DNA of 6,106 bases from Clostridia bacterium (GTDB lineage Bacteria > Bacillota > Clostridia > Oscillospirales > CAG-272), in contig JAGAMJ010000102.1 in NCBI GenBank assembly GCA_017624795.1, positions 1-6,106 of the forward strand, written 5' to 3'. Positions within the stretch are counted from its first letter, which is position 1. The number at the start of each line of letters is the position of its first letter. Below the pieces are notes generated by a model. It worked only from the letters and a program-made list of their open reading frames with translations, made no database searches and was not told the origin of the DNA. Below, in pieces: positions 5,576-6,106 of the stretch. Position numbers and translations under genes: made by a program.

Positions 5576-6013
5576 TCAATTACGCTTTTTGTGGCGCACC
5601 AGAAGCGAAAGTAACGTTTTGCCCGAAAAAGGGATCAAGGGATAGAGATAGCTATGCCCACCGTTGACCGTTCGATTGGTAGCGATCAATATTATGATCA
5701 GGATCACACCCGCAAGAAATCCCCAAACGTTAAAGAAAGCTGTCAGGGTAAGCAGCAGGATCCGCATAAATTTAAGCGCATAGCCAAGCTCGAAGCTGGT
5801 CTGCGTAAAGTTTGCGATCGCAACGAACGCCATATACAAGATCACCTCGGGGATCAGCCACCCGACGTCCACGGCAAACTCGCCCAGGATCAAGCCGCCC
5901 ACCACAGAAAGCGAATTTGCCAGCATATCGGGGGTGTTCATCGATGCCATACGCAAGCCGTCAATAACAAATTCGGCAAGCAAAAGCTGCAAATATATGG
6001 GAGTGACTTTTGC
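5576..6013 (-). pseudogene. C-terminal remnant of a GerA/SpoVAF-family spore germination protein
   Basis: The open frame matches the conserved C-terminal membrane part of GerA/SpoVAF proteins, inner-membrane proteins of spore germination. Diagnostic stretches are LLLAEFVIDGLRMASMNTP, VVGGLILGEFAVDVGW, VILYMAFVAIANF, SFELGYALKFMR and YPLIPFSGKTLLSLLVR. The style is closest to SpoVAF and its clostridial relatives, as recalled from family members. At least three hydrophobic segments are present and the natural C-terminus is intact. Full-length members have about 450-520 residues; only about 145 codons are open here. A TAA at 6014-6016 closes the frame upstream. The usual N-terminal soluble domain and first membrane segments appear in none of the three minus frames to the window edge. 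The possible TTG start at 5990-5992 and the ATGs further in lack a Shine-Dalgarno sequence, so translation as a short protein is doubtful. It may be a decayed gene, a rearrangement junction or an assembly break. Confidence 0.75.
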
Positions 6014-6106
6014 TTACCATATTCCGCTGACAGAGAATAATCGTTATATGATGAAGCAACGTTCCATCGAACGTCAGTTGTCTTTCGGTCTCTCGGCTGT
6101 TGTGAA
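5997..6106 (+). other. Edge-truncated open frame beyond the germination gene break
   Basis: From the ATG at 5997-5999 the plus strand stays open for 36 codons to the window edge. It starts MGVTFAYHIPLTENN and later reads RQLSFGLSAVV. There is no ribosome binding site, and the start overlaps the end of the germination gene frame on the other strand. The alternating hydrophobic pattern looks a little like outer-membrane beta-strands of Bacteroidota (PorP/SprF-like), which would not belong in a Bacillota genome. The stretch is too short to decide, and an open frame of this length is common by chance. Confidence 0.2.

Noticed and set aside
5654..6040. Plus-strand open frame opposite the germination gene remnant
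   Set aside because: The minus strand clearly encodes conserved GerA/SpoVAF membrane sequence; the plus-strand translation is a charged shadow without a start signal.
1..6106. CRISPR array, tRNA/rRNA gene, insertion sequence or prophage genes
   Set aside because: No regularly spaced long repeats, no tRNA-like cloverleaf, and no transposase or integrase motif could be seen on either strand.

Overview
The window looks like chromosomal DNA from an endospore-forming member of the Bacillota, most likely class Clostridia. The evidence is the DUF177 (YceD-like) gene directly before rpmF, a piece of a GerA/SpoVAF spore germination protein, housekeeping (sigma-A type) promoters close to consensus, and strong GGAGG-type ribosome binding sites. 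Species or genus cannot be named from the sequence. Gene density is high, with no gene-free stretch above about 170 bases.

Layout, left to right. At the left edge, on the minus strand, is the 5' end of rpmF (ribosomal protein L32, 17 codons visible). Just upstream of it, also on minus, is the DUF177 metal-ribbon protein (106-621). Each of these two genes has its own TTGACA-N17-TATAAT promoter; the rpmF promoter begins inside the last codons of the DUF177 gene. Next on minus is a large GH78 alpha-L-rhamnosidase without a signal peptide (736-3210). A short divergent intergenic region then carries an extended -10 promoter for the rhamnosidase and a separate promoter for the plus-strand gene at 3375-4865. 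That gene encodes the bifunctional NAD(P)H-hydrate repair enzyme (epimerase plus dehydratase). It converges on a minus-strand gene for an unrecognised 159-residue membrane-anchored protein (5034-5513). The two are separated by an AT-rich spacer and a strong terminator that could work in both directions. At the right edge is the C-terminal part of a GerA/SpoVAF family protein on minus. Its reading frame is cut by a TAA at 6014-6016, and none of the three upstream frames resembles the rest of that family.

The genes do not form one pathway. DUF177-rpmF is a conserved translation/lipid-region pair, the rhamnosidase is a solitary sugar-scavenging enzyme, the NAD(P)HX repair enzyme is housekeeping metabolite repair, and the right end is sporulation-related. 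Almost every gene appears to have its own promoter, so this is a run of small transcription units and not an operon.

I found no clear new multi-gene system. The observations most worth checking are the abrupt break in the germination gene at the right edge, the 9-bp palindrome on the -35 box of the DUF177 promoter, and the pair of matching consensus promoters in front of DUF177 and rpmF.
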